From Spirogloea muscicola (taxonomy: Eukaryota; Streptophyta; Zygnematophyceae; Spirogloeales; Spirogloeaceae), in assembly GCA_009602725.1 (NCBI GenBank), contig WELB01000371.1, positions 44,514 through 79,244 of the forward strand: DNA of 34,731 nucleotides, in the 5' to 3' direction. Shown here in pieces: positions 22,009 to 34,300 of the stretch; position 1 is the stretch's first letter; the number at the start of each line of letters is the position of its first letter. The position numbers and the translations under genes were made by a program. The notes under the pieces were generated by a model. It worked only from the letters and a program-made list of their open reading frames with translations. It was not told the origin of the DNA and ran no database searches.

Positions 22009-23920
22009 TGATTGCCACAGTGTTGATCAGACTTATGGAACCCTACCGCTTGTGACCCTCAGTCGCCTGTGAGGTTGTGGAGGTCTGCAGGATATTGCGG
22101 TCAAGCAAAGGTCACGCTGGAAGCACTTGCCTCCAGTGTTCGGCAACAATCTACGTGGAACTGTGTGTGTTTGAAGGTTATGCTGGTGCTACTTTTCTGT
22201 CAGCTGTTTCCTGACTGTTTGGCGTTGTAAATCTGCACATAGCTCCTTCTGCAGCATATGCTCGAGAAACCATCATGAGAGCCAAACGGAGCAGGTACAA
22301 CTGTATCGAGTGGCCTCGGGCCTTCTGAGAAGCGATGCCATGTAATCATATTGACTAGTCAATCAAGAACCACAGGTACCAGCAGTTAACATTGTCACAA
22401 CACCTTCCAGGCAAGCTTTCCTTCCAGGAGATTGATTGGACAAGGTGCAGAAGGACCAAATACCGGACATAATCTCAGATAAGAGTGCTACTCTACTTTT
22501 TACCATGGACTGCTCTGACCTAACCGCAATATCTATGACTAGTCGTATGCAAACTATCAGCTTTGCAAACTTTGCAAACTATCATTCAAGAGAACAAGCG
22601 GTTGCTTCAAGGGGGTTGTCATAAGGAACCAAGAGTGCGTGCCAAGGCTCTGTCTTGGCAACGAGTATGCTAAGCAAGACCTTCATGGCATGATAAATCT
22701 TGGACGTACTGTGGTACATTGTGATGTGCATGGATTGCATCTGTTGTTGCATTGACCAGGCATGCCTGATGGCCATTGCAAGTGGTATACAGAGTAGCTG
22801 GTGAGCTGTAGGTTTTGGCTTAGGCTCGGTCTGGAGGATGCAATATGCTCTGTGCACATCTCTCTGCGAACACAGAGCAGTCAAAGAAGGAGATCTGATG
22901 GGAACAGCGGCTGAGAGGTCAGCCCAGAGATATGAACAACAGAGATTCTCGATCTTGAGCTTGATGGCATGCCTCGTCAGTATGATTAGGTGCGATGGCT
23001 TCAGAAATTCAGTCCGCGGTTTGGAAGACTTGAGCAAGGCTTTTAGTCTACAGAGAAGAGGCTCTACCTTGCCCTTCTTGCCACTACGTGTGCAACAAGC
23101 CAATGACACAACTCCCGCCACCTCAGGACATGCTTGCACACTCCCAGCACACGTCCAGTAGGGCTCGATGTCACTAGCTGTGACAATTGAAGGTGAAAGC
23201 TTGTCGGACGTGTACCTTCTCGTCAAAGGTCAACAAGCTTCAAACGCAAACGAGCAACGAGGCTCATCAGAGCAAGAGCAGCAATTTTACTGACTGGGAA
23301 GCCTCACTTCAGCAGGCAGGAGGTTGGACACCGACAGCAGGAAATTATTCGCCCCTGCGTAATGCTTTGACATTGAATGATGCGAAGCGAGGTCGCCGGG
23401 AAGGAAGGAGTACTACTGAAGGGCATTGTCAAGATCAGGGACAACGAGCAACAGTAGAAGGGAGGTTTTTAGGGCAAATGTAGCAGGTCACCTCAAAGGC
23501 AGCTATGCACGAGGTGGAGCAGGCGCAGCAAAACCAATACAGAATCTGATCCGCCGTTCACATTTATCACAATCGCAATCCTCTCATTGTCACTTGCGAA
23601 GCTCGTCAATACGTGATAATGTGAAATGAATTACCAGTGTAGTGGGCAAGGTTTGACCACCCGTTCATTCCATGCGCACTGTGCACCTCCTCTCTATAGA
23701 AGAAGAAAGATAGGGGCTGTCCAAAGGGAGGCCAAATTATGCCGGGCCGGACAGTGTCCAAACAGGGGGACACTGATATCCAGCAGAGGGCGATGGCTGT
23801 ACTTGGCCAGCCCAGGAAAAGAATGAACAAATTTTGAAGGGGCCAGAAAAGCGCTAAAGTACACACCGACTCAAGTGGTCACTAGGTGCTCACATGCGTG
23901 CTTTTTGCACTATCCGGCCC
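22009..23920. other. Intergenic region without recognised genes
   Basis: About 1.9 kb. The largest open frame (22582-23226, minus, 214 codons) has no recognisable similarity or splice-supported extension. I see no transposase, tRNA or conserved domain. It may include the promoter of the ATXR3-like gene. Confidence 0.4.
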
Positions 23921-23928
23921 TTTTCTAC

Positions 23929-24031
23929 CCTTGTCCATTCCTCTGGGCTGGTCTCTCACAAAGAAAGCGCGGCCACATTAGCTGGTGGCTGGGAGAGGCC
24001 AGCCCAAAGCAATGCACAAGGTCTGAAGGAG
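23929..24031. repeat. Inverted repeat, second locus of the GGGCTGGC repeat family
   Basis: The left arm (about 23929-23959) matches 3379-3409 with two mismatches. The right arm (23984-24031) is the reverse complement of 3369-3416 at 45 of 48 positions. The arms therefore form an imperfect hairpin around a short loop. Same family as the probable MITE at 3369-3893. Confidence 0.75.
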
Positions 24032-24474
24032 CCGGGGTGCCAAGGACTAAGACATCAGCAAGGGGACGCTCAGTAACCTCTAGTCAGAAGATGCAAGTCG
24101 GATAGCTCGCAGGCGGAAACCTGCGAGCGGTTTGACGTCGCCCTAACGGAAGCCGGAGGCCGCCGCCAAAGCGCGGCCTGCGCGCAAGTGGACCGCGAAG
24201 GCAAGGGACCGCTGCAAAGAGATAGCCAAGCGCATCCAGGAGACTTGAGCGAGGGACCCGGCGACATTGAAGCCAGGCTGCTCGCCCTGCTGCCCGTGGC
24301 GGCGGGCCACTGCTCGCCGCCCAAGGCGGTGAAGCAGGTCAAGCCATTTTGTGCGCCACAAGGCGCCGTGTAAGTCGACGGGGAGTGGGACAAACTCGTC
24401 TCCCACCGGGTGATCCAAGTTCTACGTTCCTTTTTAGTGTAGTCCTTTTCCGGCACTTCTTTCTTTGGCTTTGA

Positions 24475-24885
24475 ACACTCTCCATTCTTTTTGGGTTGGC
24501 TTTGCCAGCTGCTGAGGTCTATGGCCCGGGCGTTGCACCTTCGTGCCGGCAGAGCCCTCGCTGCTGCCTCTGGCTCTGGCCAGGGGACCCACTTCCACGA
24601 GCCTAGCATCTCCGACCTGCGGCTGCTTAGCAGAGGTCACTGAGTGATTCGTAGCTGCTTTGTTTCTCTGTGTGCTTGTTTTACTTAGCGCTTCCCCTGG
24701 CCCCCTTCTCGTACTCTGGTCATTCTCTTTTGGGCTGGCTTTTCCAGCCCCTAATCTCAATGGGCGAGCCCTTTCTTCTTTGCCAGCCCCTCTTTTCTAT
24801 GGGCGGGCACTTTCTATTTGCGCCCGCCGCTTGCGCCCGCCGCTCTCACAGCCATTGCCGTCAATTTGGAAGAGCTGTTTAATTC
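24475..24885. repeat. Diverged copies of the GGGCTGGC repeat family
   Basis: Related segments occur near 24483-24515 (cattctttttgggttggc), 24720-24750 (cattctcttttgggctggc) and 24843-24879 (ctctcacagcca, then gtcaatttggaag and gctgtt). The last matches the interior of the 3403-3440 copy. This suggests several nested or decayed insertions upstream of the LEA gene. Confidence 0.6.
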
Positions 24886-25405
24886 GTGAGGGAGGAGCTT
24901 CTGGGAAGGGGTTGGTGTTGTCGAAGCCCTCGCGTCAGTGGGACGCCCCGTCCACGTCGTCGACAACTTCTGAGCAAGCTGACGGGTGGGCTGCCGCCAT
25001 AGGGTGACTCCACCGGCAGCGGCAGAGGGTGCTCGAGTAGCCTCACTAACCATAAGATAGCGAGGAAGGCGAGAGGGTCGTCGCTTGACTTAGCTGCCGG
25101 CTTTCCCGCCTGCCCGTCGACGCGCTCTGTCGAAGGGCCGGAGCTGGAAATATCTGCCCCGGCTGTCCGGGCTATTTCAAAATTTGTATCTGTGATGTCT
25201 GCCGCCCCACAAAACCCCTCCATTTGACTAGAGTCCGCTCCAGCTTCTGTGTGCCCCGGTTACAGCGATTGCGGGGCACATTGGGCAGCCTCGGCCTCCC
25301 GGGGGCTGCCCGAACAGTGCGGGCAGCTCTGAAAACCCTCACGGGGCCCCAACTCCAAGGGGGGCTCGGAACGCGGACCCCGTAGGATCACGCTGACGCG
25401 GCAGG

Positions 25406-25496
25406 GACACGCGTCGTTCTCGCGGCGCCCGGCCCACCTGCGCCCGACACGCGTCTCGACGGCGCCCCCCCTCGGCACCGGAGCGCGCCACGTGTC
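25406..25496 (+). promoter_or_regulatory. ABRE with two CE3-like coupling elements
   Basis: CCACGTGTC at 25488-25496 is a canonical ABA-response element (ACGTG core). GACACGCGT occurs at 25406-25414 and again at 25446-25454; its reverse complement ACGCGTGTC is the core of the CE3 coupling element known from barley HVA1, itself a LEA gene. All three lie within about 120 bases upstream of a TATA box and the LEA start. Function in this organism is inferred. Confidence 0.5.
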
Positions 25497-25523
25497 GCGG
25501 CGCGGCGTGGAGGCCACCCTGCC

Positions 25524-25530
25524 TTTATAA
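25524..25530 (+). promoter_or_regulatory. TATA box of the LEA gene
   Basis: TTTATAA in otherwise very GC-rich sequence, 142 bases before the ATG. It is followed by a pyrimidine-rich leader and a CCGCCG repeat (about 25588-25632), which suggests a 5' UTR of about 110 bases. Confidence 0.6.
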
Positions 25531-25671
25531 CCGCCGGCTCCCGCCGGCCATCCTCACAACTCCTCAGCTTCCTCTCCTCCACCTTCTCCGCCGCCGCCGC
25601 CGCCGCCAGCGCCGCATCCGCCGCCGCCGCAGCCACCGCCGCGGCTCGTCGCTTTAATCCCGTCGCTCGCC

Positions 25672-27057
25672 ATGTCGACGTGAGTTTATCGCGCACTCGT
25701 GCCAGCTCCATGGCATGTCTCGCGCATCTCGTGCTAGATGCACAAGGCCTTGGCATGATGTGTTGCCGCGCACAGTTGTCGGATGACGCTGCGACGCCGG
25801 GGGTTGGGAGAGCTTACAGTGGAGCGGCCTGCCGCTGCTGTCCGGGCTGACCTTGGCCCGATGTTGCATTGTCACCTGCAGATATGACAAGAGTCGCGAC
25901 AATGTGGGCCATGCTGCTGATAAGACCGAGGAGGGCCTCAACAAGGCCGGCGACAAGCTGAACCAGTTCGGCAACCAGGCCCAGGGCGCCGCCAAGGACG
26001 CGCACTCCGGCGCCCAGGACGCTGCGACCAGAACTCAGGAGTCGGTGAAGTCTGCATACAACCAGGCCTCGCAGGCGACCAGCAACGCCCTTGATAACCT
26101 CTCTGCGAAGACACAGGACACGGCCGACTACACCAAGGCCAACACGCAGGATGCTTACTACTCCGCCAAGGATGTGAGATTGCTGACTTACATCTGATCA
26201 TTGTACCACTTCAGCATGAGTAGAAAATATGTTTTGAGTCGTTTTGACAAACAATAGGATGTTAAGATGTCTGCAATTTCGTTTCTTTCATGTCATCTAC
26301 GAGGTCTTGCTGTTGTGCTGCTACTGCTATGTTGTGGTTTTGTCCAGTATTCTCGCTGAATGTTGAAGTATCAATCAAGGTGATAGTATGAATCTGCAGT
26401 AGCATCAATACATCACTGTGAATGCTTGTCCATCATGGGGTGTTCAGCACGGCTGATGTCATTTGGCTCCAACTTTTGAATGCTGCAGAATGCTGGACAG
26501 GCTGCTGAGAACACGAAGTCGTACCTTGGACAAACGTATGACAAGGTTGCTGAGACTGCCAGCAATGTGTACAACACCATCGCTGGCAAGACCGCTGAGG
26601 CGACCGACCAGACCAAGACGGTTAGTGACATCCACTGCTTGGCTTGGCCACGTGGGTATACCTGTGCAAAGCTGGCTGACTTGTGACTTGATACCATGAC
26701 CACTAAGATTGTTGTGAAACTCACTCGTGTGCTGTTGAATTGCTACAGACCGCCAACCAGGCCGCGGAGAACACCAAGTCCGTAGCTGGCCAGACATACG
26801 ACAAGGTTACTGAAGTCGCCAGCAACGCGTACAACACTGTCACCAGTGCGGCATCCGATGCGTACAACTCCGCCTCTGCCAAGACGCAGGATGCTGCTGA
26901 TAACACCAGATCCTCTGCCAACCAGGCTGGCCATGACTTCAAGTCCTCTGCCAACCAAGCTGGCCATGACTTGAGCTCTGCCGCTAATGATGCTGGCAAC
27001 AAAGTTGGTGCTGCTGCTGAGGGAGCTAAGGATGAGCTCAAGGCGCGGAGCAAGTGA
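25672..27057 (+). CDS. Late embryogenesis abundant (LEA group 3-like) protein
   Basis: Predicted hydrophilic, disordered protectant that becomes helical on drying and shields proteins or membranes. Exons: 25672-25679, 25882-26173, 26489-26620, 26749-27057; phases agree and give 246 residues. The tiny first exon encodes MS plus two bases of Thr and ends at a strong GTGAGT donor. The protein is rich in Ala, Asn, Gln, Lys, Thr and Asp, has no Cys or Trp, and is built of 11-residue amphipathic repeats (for example SSANQAGHDFK followed by SSANQAGHDLS). Exons 3 and 4 begin with homologous segments (GQAAENTKS / NQAAENTKS, then GQTYDKV in both). It has no recognisable targeting peptide, so a cytosolic location is likely. 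The promoter holds ABRE, CE3-like and TATA signals. A TGTAA at 27092 could be a polyadenylation signal. Subgroup assignment is tentative. Confidence 0.88.
26911..26976 (+). repeat. 33-bp in-frame tandem duplication in the LEA coding sequence
   Basis: Bases 26911-26943 and 26944-26976 are near-identical and encode two successive 11-residue LEA motifs. This is recent expansion of the repeat unit. Confidence 0.85.
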
Positions 27058-28345
27058 GATTGTTTGGACAATGTAGGTAGTATGATCACAGTGTAAAGAG
27101 TTGAAGAGCACCTCTCAACGTCATCTCAAACACTTTTGTGGCTACTTTCGCCCCAGAATCAAATTTTATTTCTTTTATCCTTGCTTTCATTTCATGTTGT
27201 GATGCTGGACAATCTGAGAGGTAGAAGCTATGCTAAGCTTAAATGAATATCTTGAAAGCTGCGATTGCATCCTTTCTATGAAACTGCAATTTAATACAGC
27301 CAACTGTGTGACAATACTGGTTGTGAATATTCACTACATTCTATTAGAAAGTCTTGTTCGACCAATCTGGTCAGTTATGTTCCTTGCAATAATGCCAGTG
27401 GTTGAGTAGTGTTGTCACTACCAAAGCTATTGATACTCATTTACTCCCCCCAGAAATGCTACATGCATACTCACTGTGCAACACACAGGTAGATATCTTT
27501 AACTTGACCAGTGCTTCGCAACAAACTGACAAAACATCGTTCAACCTGAGTCAGTGCAACATCGATGCCTTGCCTTAATGATCTGGACAATGGGCTGACT
27601 CGTGTCAACTACAGCTGCTTTTTGCAAAAGCTAAACTTGCTGCCAAAAGACTTGCCGCATGTATCTCATCTCCTCTCACCTTATCCTGACATTTCTTGGG
27701 CAACTTCAAGGCACTGACAGGTCATTACAGCATAGTCAGAGTAGAAAACTAGACTGGTTTTTGAGAAGATAAAAGCTACCAATAAATGTAAAAAGGGGTT
27801 GGATCAAGTGATGACATTCGCTTAGCCTGACATCGCTGAAACTCCAAACCTAAATAGTCGTTCAGCATCACCAATACATTATGTCATTTACTTACTGCTC
27901 AACTTTCTGCAACAGTAGAATCACTGAGAGTCATCTCCTTCGTGAAACCGCTGGTTGCTTGTTGAGAGTGCTTTGATATCAGTACTCTCAACAGGTCTCT
28001 AACACATCTTCTTGTGACACCCTTTTGAGTATGCATGCACATCCCCACTTGATACCAGAGAAAGCAGCACAGTGATGCCATGGTGCAACCAAGGTTACAA
28101 TACACGATTCTTGAATGTCAAGTCCTCAAAGGTATAAAAGCTGAGACAAATGCAACTCCACTTCGGCTCTTCTCTCTTCTTCTCCCAACACCGCAACAGT
28201 GATGTTTTAAGTGCAACACTGGTGGTAAGGCACCACAACACCAATTACCACTGCTGACAATCGCAGGCAAATACCTGACCTACTCTCAAAGCTCTGGCAG
28301 AAGAAATAGCCAGCTGCATGCAACTTTCAGCCATGAAGTTTCTGT
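27058..28345. other. Intergenic region between convergent LEA and tRNA synthetase genes
   Basis: About 1.3 kb of AT-richer sequence with no credible open frame. It holds the 3' UTRs of both neighbours: TGTAA at 27092 for the LEA gene, and a minus-strand TGTAA (TTACA at 28095-28099) about 250 bases past the synthetase stop. Nothing else recognised. Confidence 0.5.
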
Positions 28346-31300
28346 TCATGCCTGCAGAAGCTCACTTACGTCCAGCTCCATGGCAGTGCAGGGGTCCAAG
28401 ATGTCAAACTTCTCAAAAATCTGCCAAATGATAATTGCTTAAATGCATTGGTGATATGATTTTGTCAAATTGTAGCTATTTCTTATCTCACTGTAAGCAT
28501 GAAGCCAAGCCCTGGGACATCATGCAAGCATCGATCTTGATTGAGATCTAATAGTTATCAGCCTCACCTCGGGGTGTATCACGCCAAAGGTGCCAATCTT
28601 CTGGCCCCTGCAAATGATATCTGCTTGCCTGCCTGGAAAGAACTCTCCTTGCTGGCAGACAAGAACGTGTTACCACAGCTAGTGAGTCTGAGTTGAAGGA
28701 TCTTGTCAGGCTTAACCAAGACAAATACATCAAATCTTTGCCCTGAGAAGTGCAGGTTGTGATATCCCTGGGTCATGCACATTATCAAACGAGAAGTCCA
28801 ATGTAATTCTGTTTATCAATCACGGTAAGGAAGGCCTAACATACAATCAGTAGGCAATGTGAGGCTTTCTTGCTGTCCCAATTCTGCAGTGCACCGGGTG
28901 CTTCAAATCACCACCAAGTTCTTACCTGGGACGCCTTTATGTAGTAGCCCTGGGGCAGGTCCTCTGACAAAGGTCCAACTCCAGCTACCTCCATCACACG
29001 GTCCACCAGGCCATGGATGACCTGCATGCATCCACCCACCCAAATTCATCGACTCCTAAGCAGCAACACCAGGAGAGCCTTGTGAACCTGCCCATTGCTT
29101 GCATCCGCACACTCGCAACAACACTAGAACCTCCAGTATATGACTGAGTGCTGCAGATTAATTGGGCACAAACCCAACTTTTGATCACATGTAGACGGGG
29201 TAAGAGGTGCTGCCACATGCCTCCTGCAACTCAATAGTCACAAGTTGGAAAAGTGGGGACTCATGCTGACCACAATCTTAGGAAGCAGCGTGCTGACCTC
29301 AAAGCCGGAGGTGAGACCGCAGAAGGACGCGACCATGTGTCGGAGGTTGCACGCGCCGACGTCCTTGCTGGAGTCCAACCTCGCCACATCCGATACCTCA
29401 AATAGCTGCTAGGGTCACATTGCAGCCGCGACCCATGAACCCTTTAGGCAGCTTCATGCTTTCTCTGAGACCTCGTTTATGACTACCTTCTCATCTCAAG
29501 ATGCATCTGCCAGCACGTCAGCTGGCAGTCTATCACCCAGAAAACCTGTTGGCTTTCACGACACATTTATTTGAGGATGCGAATACAGTAAGTGATGCTA
29601 AATGCTGCTGAAGCTTTTGATAGCCCATCTTCAAGCTATCAATGGCAGTTGCAGACCTTGACAGGCCGTGGTGCCTCCTTGTTGTGGCTCAGAGTCTTCA
29701 GCATCCCTGGAAGTAAGCTCGACCTGGCAACCTGAGAGTATCATGCAAAATCATGGTGAGAGTCAGCATAATCATCAATGCCCTGATTGAAGGCTGATTG
29801 TCTATGACCTGCATATTACCATGTGCTACGTGTCAATCTAAGAAGTCATCCCTTTCCAATGCTGAGGCATTCATTGATCAAACAAGTGCTGATTCACTAG
29901 TAATACGAGTGTGAAGCAATTTGATGCACATGGCTATGAGGAGCACGGGCAATATTTAAAAAATGGTGACAAAACTTGACCTCGAACTCAGAGGAACGTG
30001 GGTTGCTGATCTTGACAGCTGTTGCGCCATCGTCTGGGCGGTTCATCATCTGGAAGTTCTCGGCGAGCGATATCAAGGAGAAAGTGAGGACTTCTGTGAA
30101 CCCCGCCTGCGCCACCTGCAGCCAAAGCAAAGCATTACGGTTCCTCATATCTGCAAGTCGACCTTGTAGGCAGCATGCACAGCAATGACAGCAAAGTAAT
30201 GTGTGGATGCATGGTCAACGCGAGGGCTAGACCCTTGCCCAGATCCTCAAGTCCTGAACGCAAGCCTAGAAAATCACTGGATACATTCAAAAGGGCAAAG
30301 TATGTGCCTCTGCTCAACATGGAGACCCACATAAGACAGTCAAGACTGGTGTCATGAAGTGATTTAGAGACAGCCTGAAGCACAGGAGCCCACAAGTGGG
30401 ACATGCAGGCAACTGCGAATGGCTGCTGACCTCCTCCCTGAGCAAGTCGCTGAAGTGGTTGACAACCTGCTGGCGGCCCTGCGTCGCAATCCTGGGAACA
30501 GTTTTCGTGATGTTATTGTACCCGTAAGCGATTGCCACGTCCTAAAGCAGGATAACCACCAGCGACCAACTTGTAAGTAACAGCCAGGTCGTGGTGCGGG
30601 CAGCTTCAGAAGCTACAGCATCCTATAGTACTCCTCAATGGAAACAGATTGTGGCAAGGCCACTTATACGTAATTGTATACCAGCATGGTGTTATGGCGG
30701 CCTAGCATCAACTTTCATGGCTAAGTAGAACAACTTGAAGAAATGCGAAGAGCAGTGGACCAGAACAGCAGTGAGCAGCCGGAACATCCATCACGTCGCA
30801 GGCGTGGAGGACGTCGGAGCGCGTCGGTGGCACAGACACACGAAGCCGGCCACCAAACCCATCCACGCCGCCCTCGTCCACAGCTTTTGATGGCAGCTGC
30901 ATTCTCGTGAGCAGAGACGCGGCCTACAAACAAGTAGCACGACAGAAGCATGAGGATCCTTCTATGTATTGGCCTGAGTTAAAGCAACTGAGTCTCGTGA
31001 GATAAAATGAATCTGCGTCATTGTCACAGGTGCAAAACAATGTTCAAGCTTTTGCGGTGCAATCTGCTTCAGCATCAACTGAATAGGTGAACAGACTACC
31101 TGCTTGCTAGCGCAATTTAAATGAGCTGCTGTATGTATCAGTGAAATCAGCTTCTAAAGACTACAAGAGTAAATCTGACCCAAGTAGGCACCAACCTCTG
31201 ATGCTCTCTGTTTGATGCCAATGTGGCCGTTAATGTACTCGTTGTCGACCTCGAGGATTTTCATGCTGAGGTTGGGCGTTGACGTGCTCGTGCCATCTGC

Positions 31301-34300
31301 TGCTACCACCTCCACAGGCTCTACCTCAAACGGCATCTCGCACAACTGTGCGAACATCGTCACCTGTGACAAGTGCAAGAACAGGGTCAGGTAATGAGCT
31401 TTTGGGCTGTAACTCAAGGGCTGACTAACCCATTAGCTATTACGTTCTACCATCTGCAAGAGTTACTGTCAGCAGCTAACAGTGAGAGCTTAGGTCCAGT
31501 GGATGATGACACCTGGGCATGATGATAAGGTCAGAGTGGCTTACAAGCACAAAGTGCCCAAGTTAGTGACAAAGAGCCGCCAGACTCTCAAAACTCTGAC
31601 CCTAACCTTGCAATCGTTCTTCCACAGCCCTCAGCATGAAGCTCCAAGCTGGAGAAGCCGGCTGCTGGCGTGGTCGGCAGGGAGGGCGCCACTTGCCATG
31701 GTGTTGAGCACGATATTGGCCTTGGTGAGGTCAAGCGCGGTGACCTCGAGGAGGACGTCCCGGGTGCTTGCCGACATGGCCGACTGAGCTCCGTTGATGA
31801 TAGGCGGCAGCGACAGCACTGCCCTGCAGCGCAGCAGAAATGCAGCCTCAGACGCCACCCACCAATGCAACAAAAGCGATTTGCTAATTGCACCTTGATG
31901 AAGCTCATCATATCTGGGTCCCCGCGAAACCCAGTCACTGAGAGGACAGGAGCCTTGGTAGCCTGACATATTGCACTGCAAATAACTATGATTGATTTCT
32001 GAAGACACTCCACTATGTCCAGGTCTAGTGAACCACCATGCCTGTTCTTGTCGAGGACGACCGGAAAGACCGGCGAGTTGACAATGATGGGCAGGAATTT
32101 TTTGAGCTTGTTGTCTGACTGCGGACATCAGCGGGCAGAACAAGCCAATGAGCACATGAAAAGGAGCACAGAACACAGATATGATGCAAAGCTCTGTGAA
32201 GCTAGCCTGGATCTCTGCTCGCTGGCCTACATATATGTTGGACACCGCTCAACTGCTTTGCTACAAATTCAAGTGCCAGTCTGAGATCGCATGTCTCCAT
32301 TGATGCGAATCTGACAAATTACTACTAGCTACGGATGATAATTAGTAGGCGAAATAAGCGGCATATCCACCTTATAGAACTCCATCAGCTCCACGCCATT
32401 GAAGCTCCGTGTCTGCAACATGAGGGCATGCTGATGCCCATCTTAGAGACTCCGCAGACGAGAGAGTCACAGTGTAGTCTCAAAGTAGTAAAAAGAAATG
32501 ATCTCAAGCAGAAGGTCCAAAGTGCACTCTGGAAGACACCTGAAGCTTTAGCAGTTAGACATTGGTTTAGGACGGAGGAGCCCACATAGTCGGACCTGCT
32601 TCAGGGGCACGAAGTTGATGTCCATTGGCGGAAGAGCCTGCTGCCAAGGACGCCAGAGTAAGACAGCAAAGAGCAGCCCTTGCTATATGCGCTCATGTAC
32701 ACTGTTTTCTCCCTCATGCTACATGGGCAAGGCAAAGCTATCACTCGTGACCTTGTTCACCATTGCCTGGTCATGTCATTCTCAGTCAATGAAGAAGTAA
32801 AAATGATCTATTGGGTCTAGTCTGCGCACCTCGTAAGTGAAAGGCCCCTGGACCTTCGCGAGGTCGTGCGTGCCAATGGAGACAAGCGTCCTCCTCCTGG
32901 AATGGCAGCAGCATGAAAGCCACATGAGGAGATGGAAGCTCAGTGATTCATGAATTTGCCAAGTTCATTACTGCAGTATCTGGTGTTGTATGATATGCTC
33001 ATTGAGGCAGTCTAATTGCACACAAGTACAGCATTGAACTGGGAAACATGGAGTACAGTATTGTGGAACACAACAGTATTGTGAAACACATGGAGCTCAC
33101 CGGCAGATGTTCTGATGCAGCCGGTCCTGCAGCTCGATGAAGCTGTCGTAGCTCGTCTGGTCGAACGACAGGCCGCGCAGGGCGGCGCAGACTATGAATG
33201 GGCGGATGAGGGCGGTCTGCAGGGAGGCCAGATTGGTGCACCTTCGTCAGCACGCGGCAAAGTGCCTGCCTGCACTGCGCCGCTCAACGTGCAACGTGCA
33301 TCCTCTGCCTCTGGGCGGTCTTGAATACATCATAACTTAACATACATATAGGTAAACATGAAGGGGCGGGACAAATCTCTGGTGAAAATTCAAGAAGCGG
33401 CCCCTCTTAATGAGCAGTACTAGTTGCAGGCTGCAGGCTATGTGGCACCTCCGGGAGGACGGTCATCTGCAGCGGCGGCGGCCCGGCAGCGAGGCGGAAC
33501 TCGGGCGTCGACTCGGCGCCGAGGAAGATGCGCAGCGCGCGCGCGTGCCCCTCCAAGCACAGGAGGTCGTACCTGTTGCGCATCACGCCACAATTTGTCG
33601 CCCAATTAGCAAGAGGAAGCTGCACTAATGCCTTGACAAAAAGACTGCGAAGTGCTGAACTGGTATAAGTCTCGTGCTTGGCTCGCTTGACGCCCAGAAG
33701 GTGCGACTCGGACGCGTCCTGCCAGACCTGTTCGCCGGCACCTCGATTTTGTAAATGATCTCCTCGTCAGCATCGGCCTCTTCATTGTCCAGGTGCTTTT
33801 CCTTGCGGATGATGGCCTTCTCCGTGGTCTGCACAACCCATGACGGGGCCGGCCAGGACAAGATAATAGAACGGCGTTTAAGTATGAGTATTGGCAATCA
33901 AGAGAGACGGTCAGGATTCCAAGGTCTGACTTCGTGCTAGTAGTTGTTGTTGTAGTAGGTTCAAGGGTGCTAAAATGGTAGACTTGTGGCACTCAGCATC
34001 TGAAATTGGTTGAAAGAGTAATGCAGCTGCCCAGGCCTTAGTCAAGGGCTTAATAGGCTACCAAGAGGCAATGCAGGTCAGCTCAAACTGTGGGCCGATG
34101 GCAGCAAGCACAGAAGACAGGCCGCAGGACACGACGGTGCCTCGTCTGCGACCATGCGACCGAATTGTAGGCATAACAAAGTAACAAAGCCTAAAAACAA
34201 TTTATCATCATGGAGGCCAGAAAAGCGGCCGTGCTGTGCTACTCACCACGTCGTCGAGCTCGATCCCGAACTCGAAGCAGAGCTCGTCGAACTCGTCCTC

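Noticed and set aside
22582-23226. 214-codon minus-strand frame
   Set aside because: No recognisable family, no splice partners and no coding-like codon bias; probably chance or decayed sequence.
24070-24609. 179-codon minus-strand frame
   Set aside because: It overlaps the dispersed repeat family and has no domain signature.
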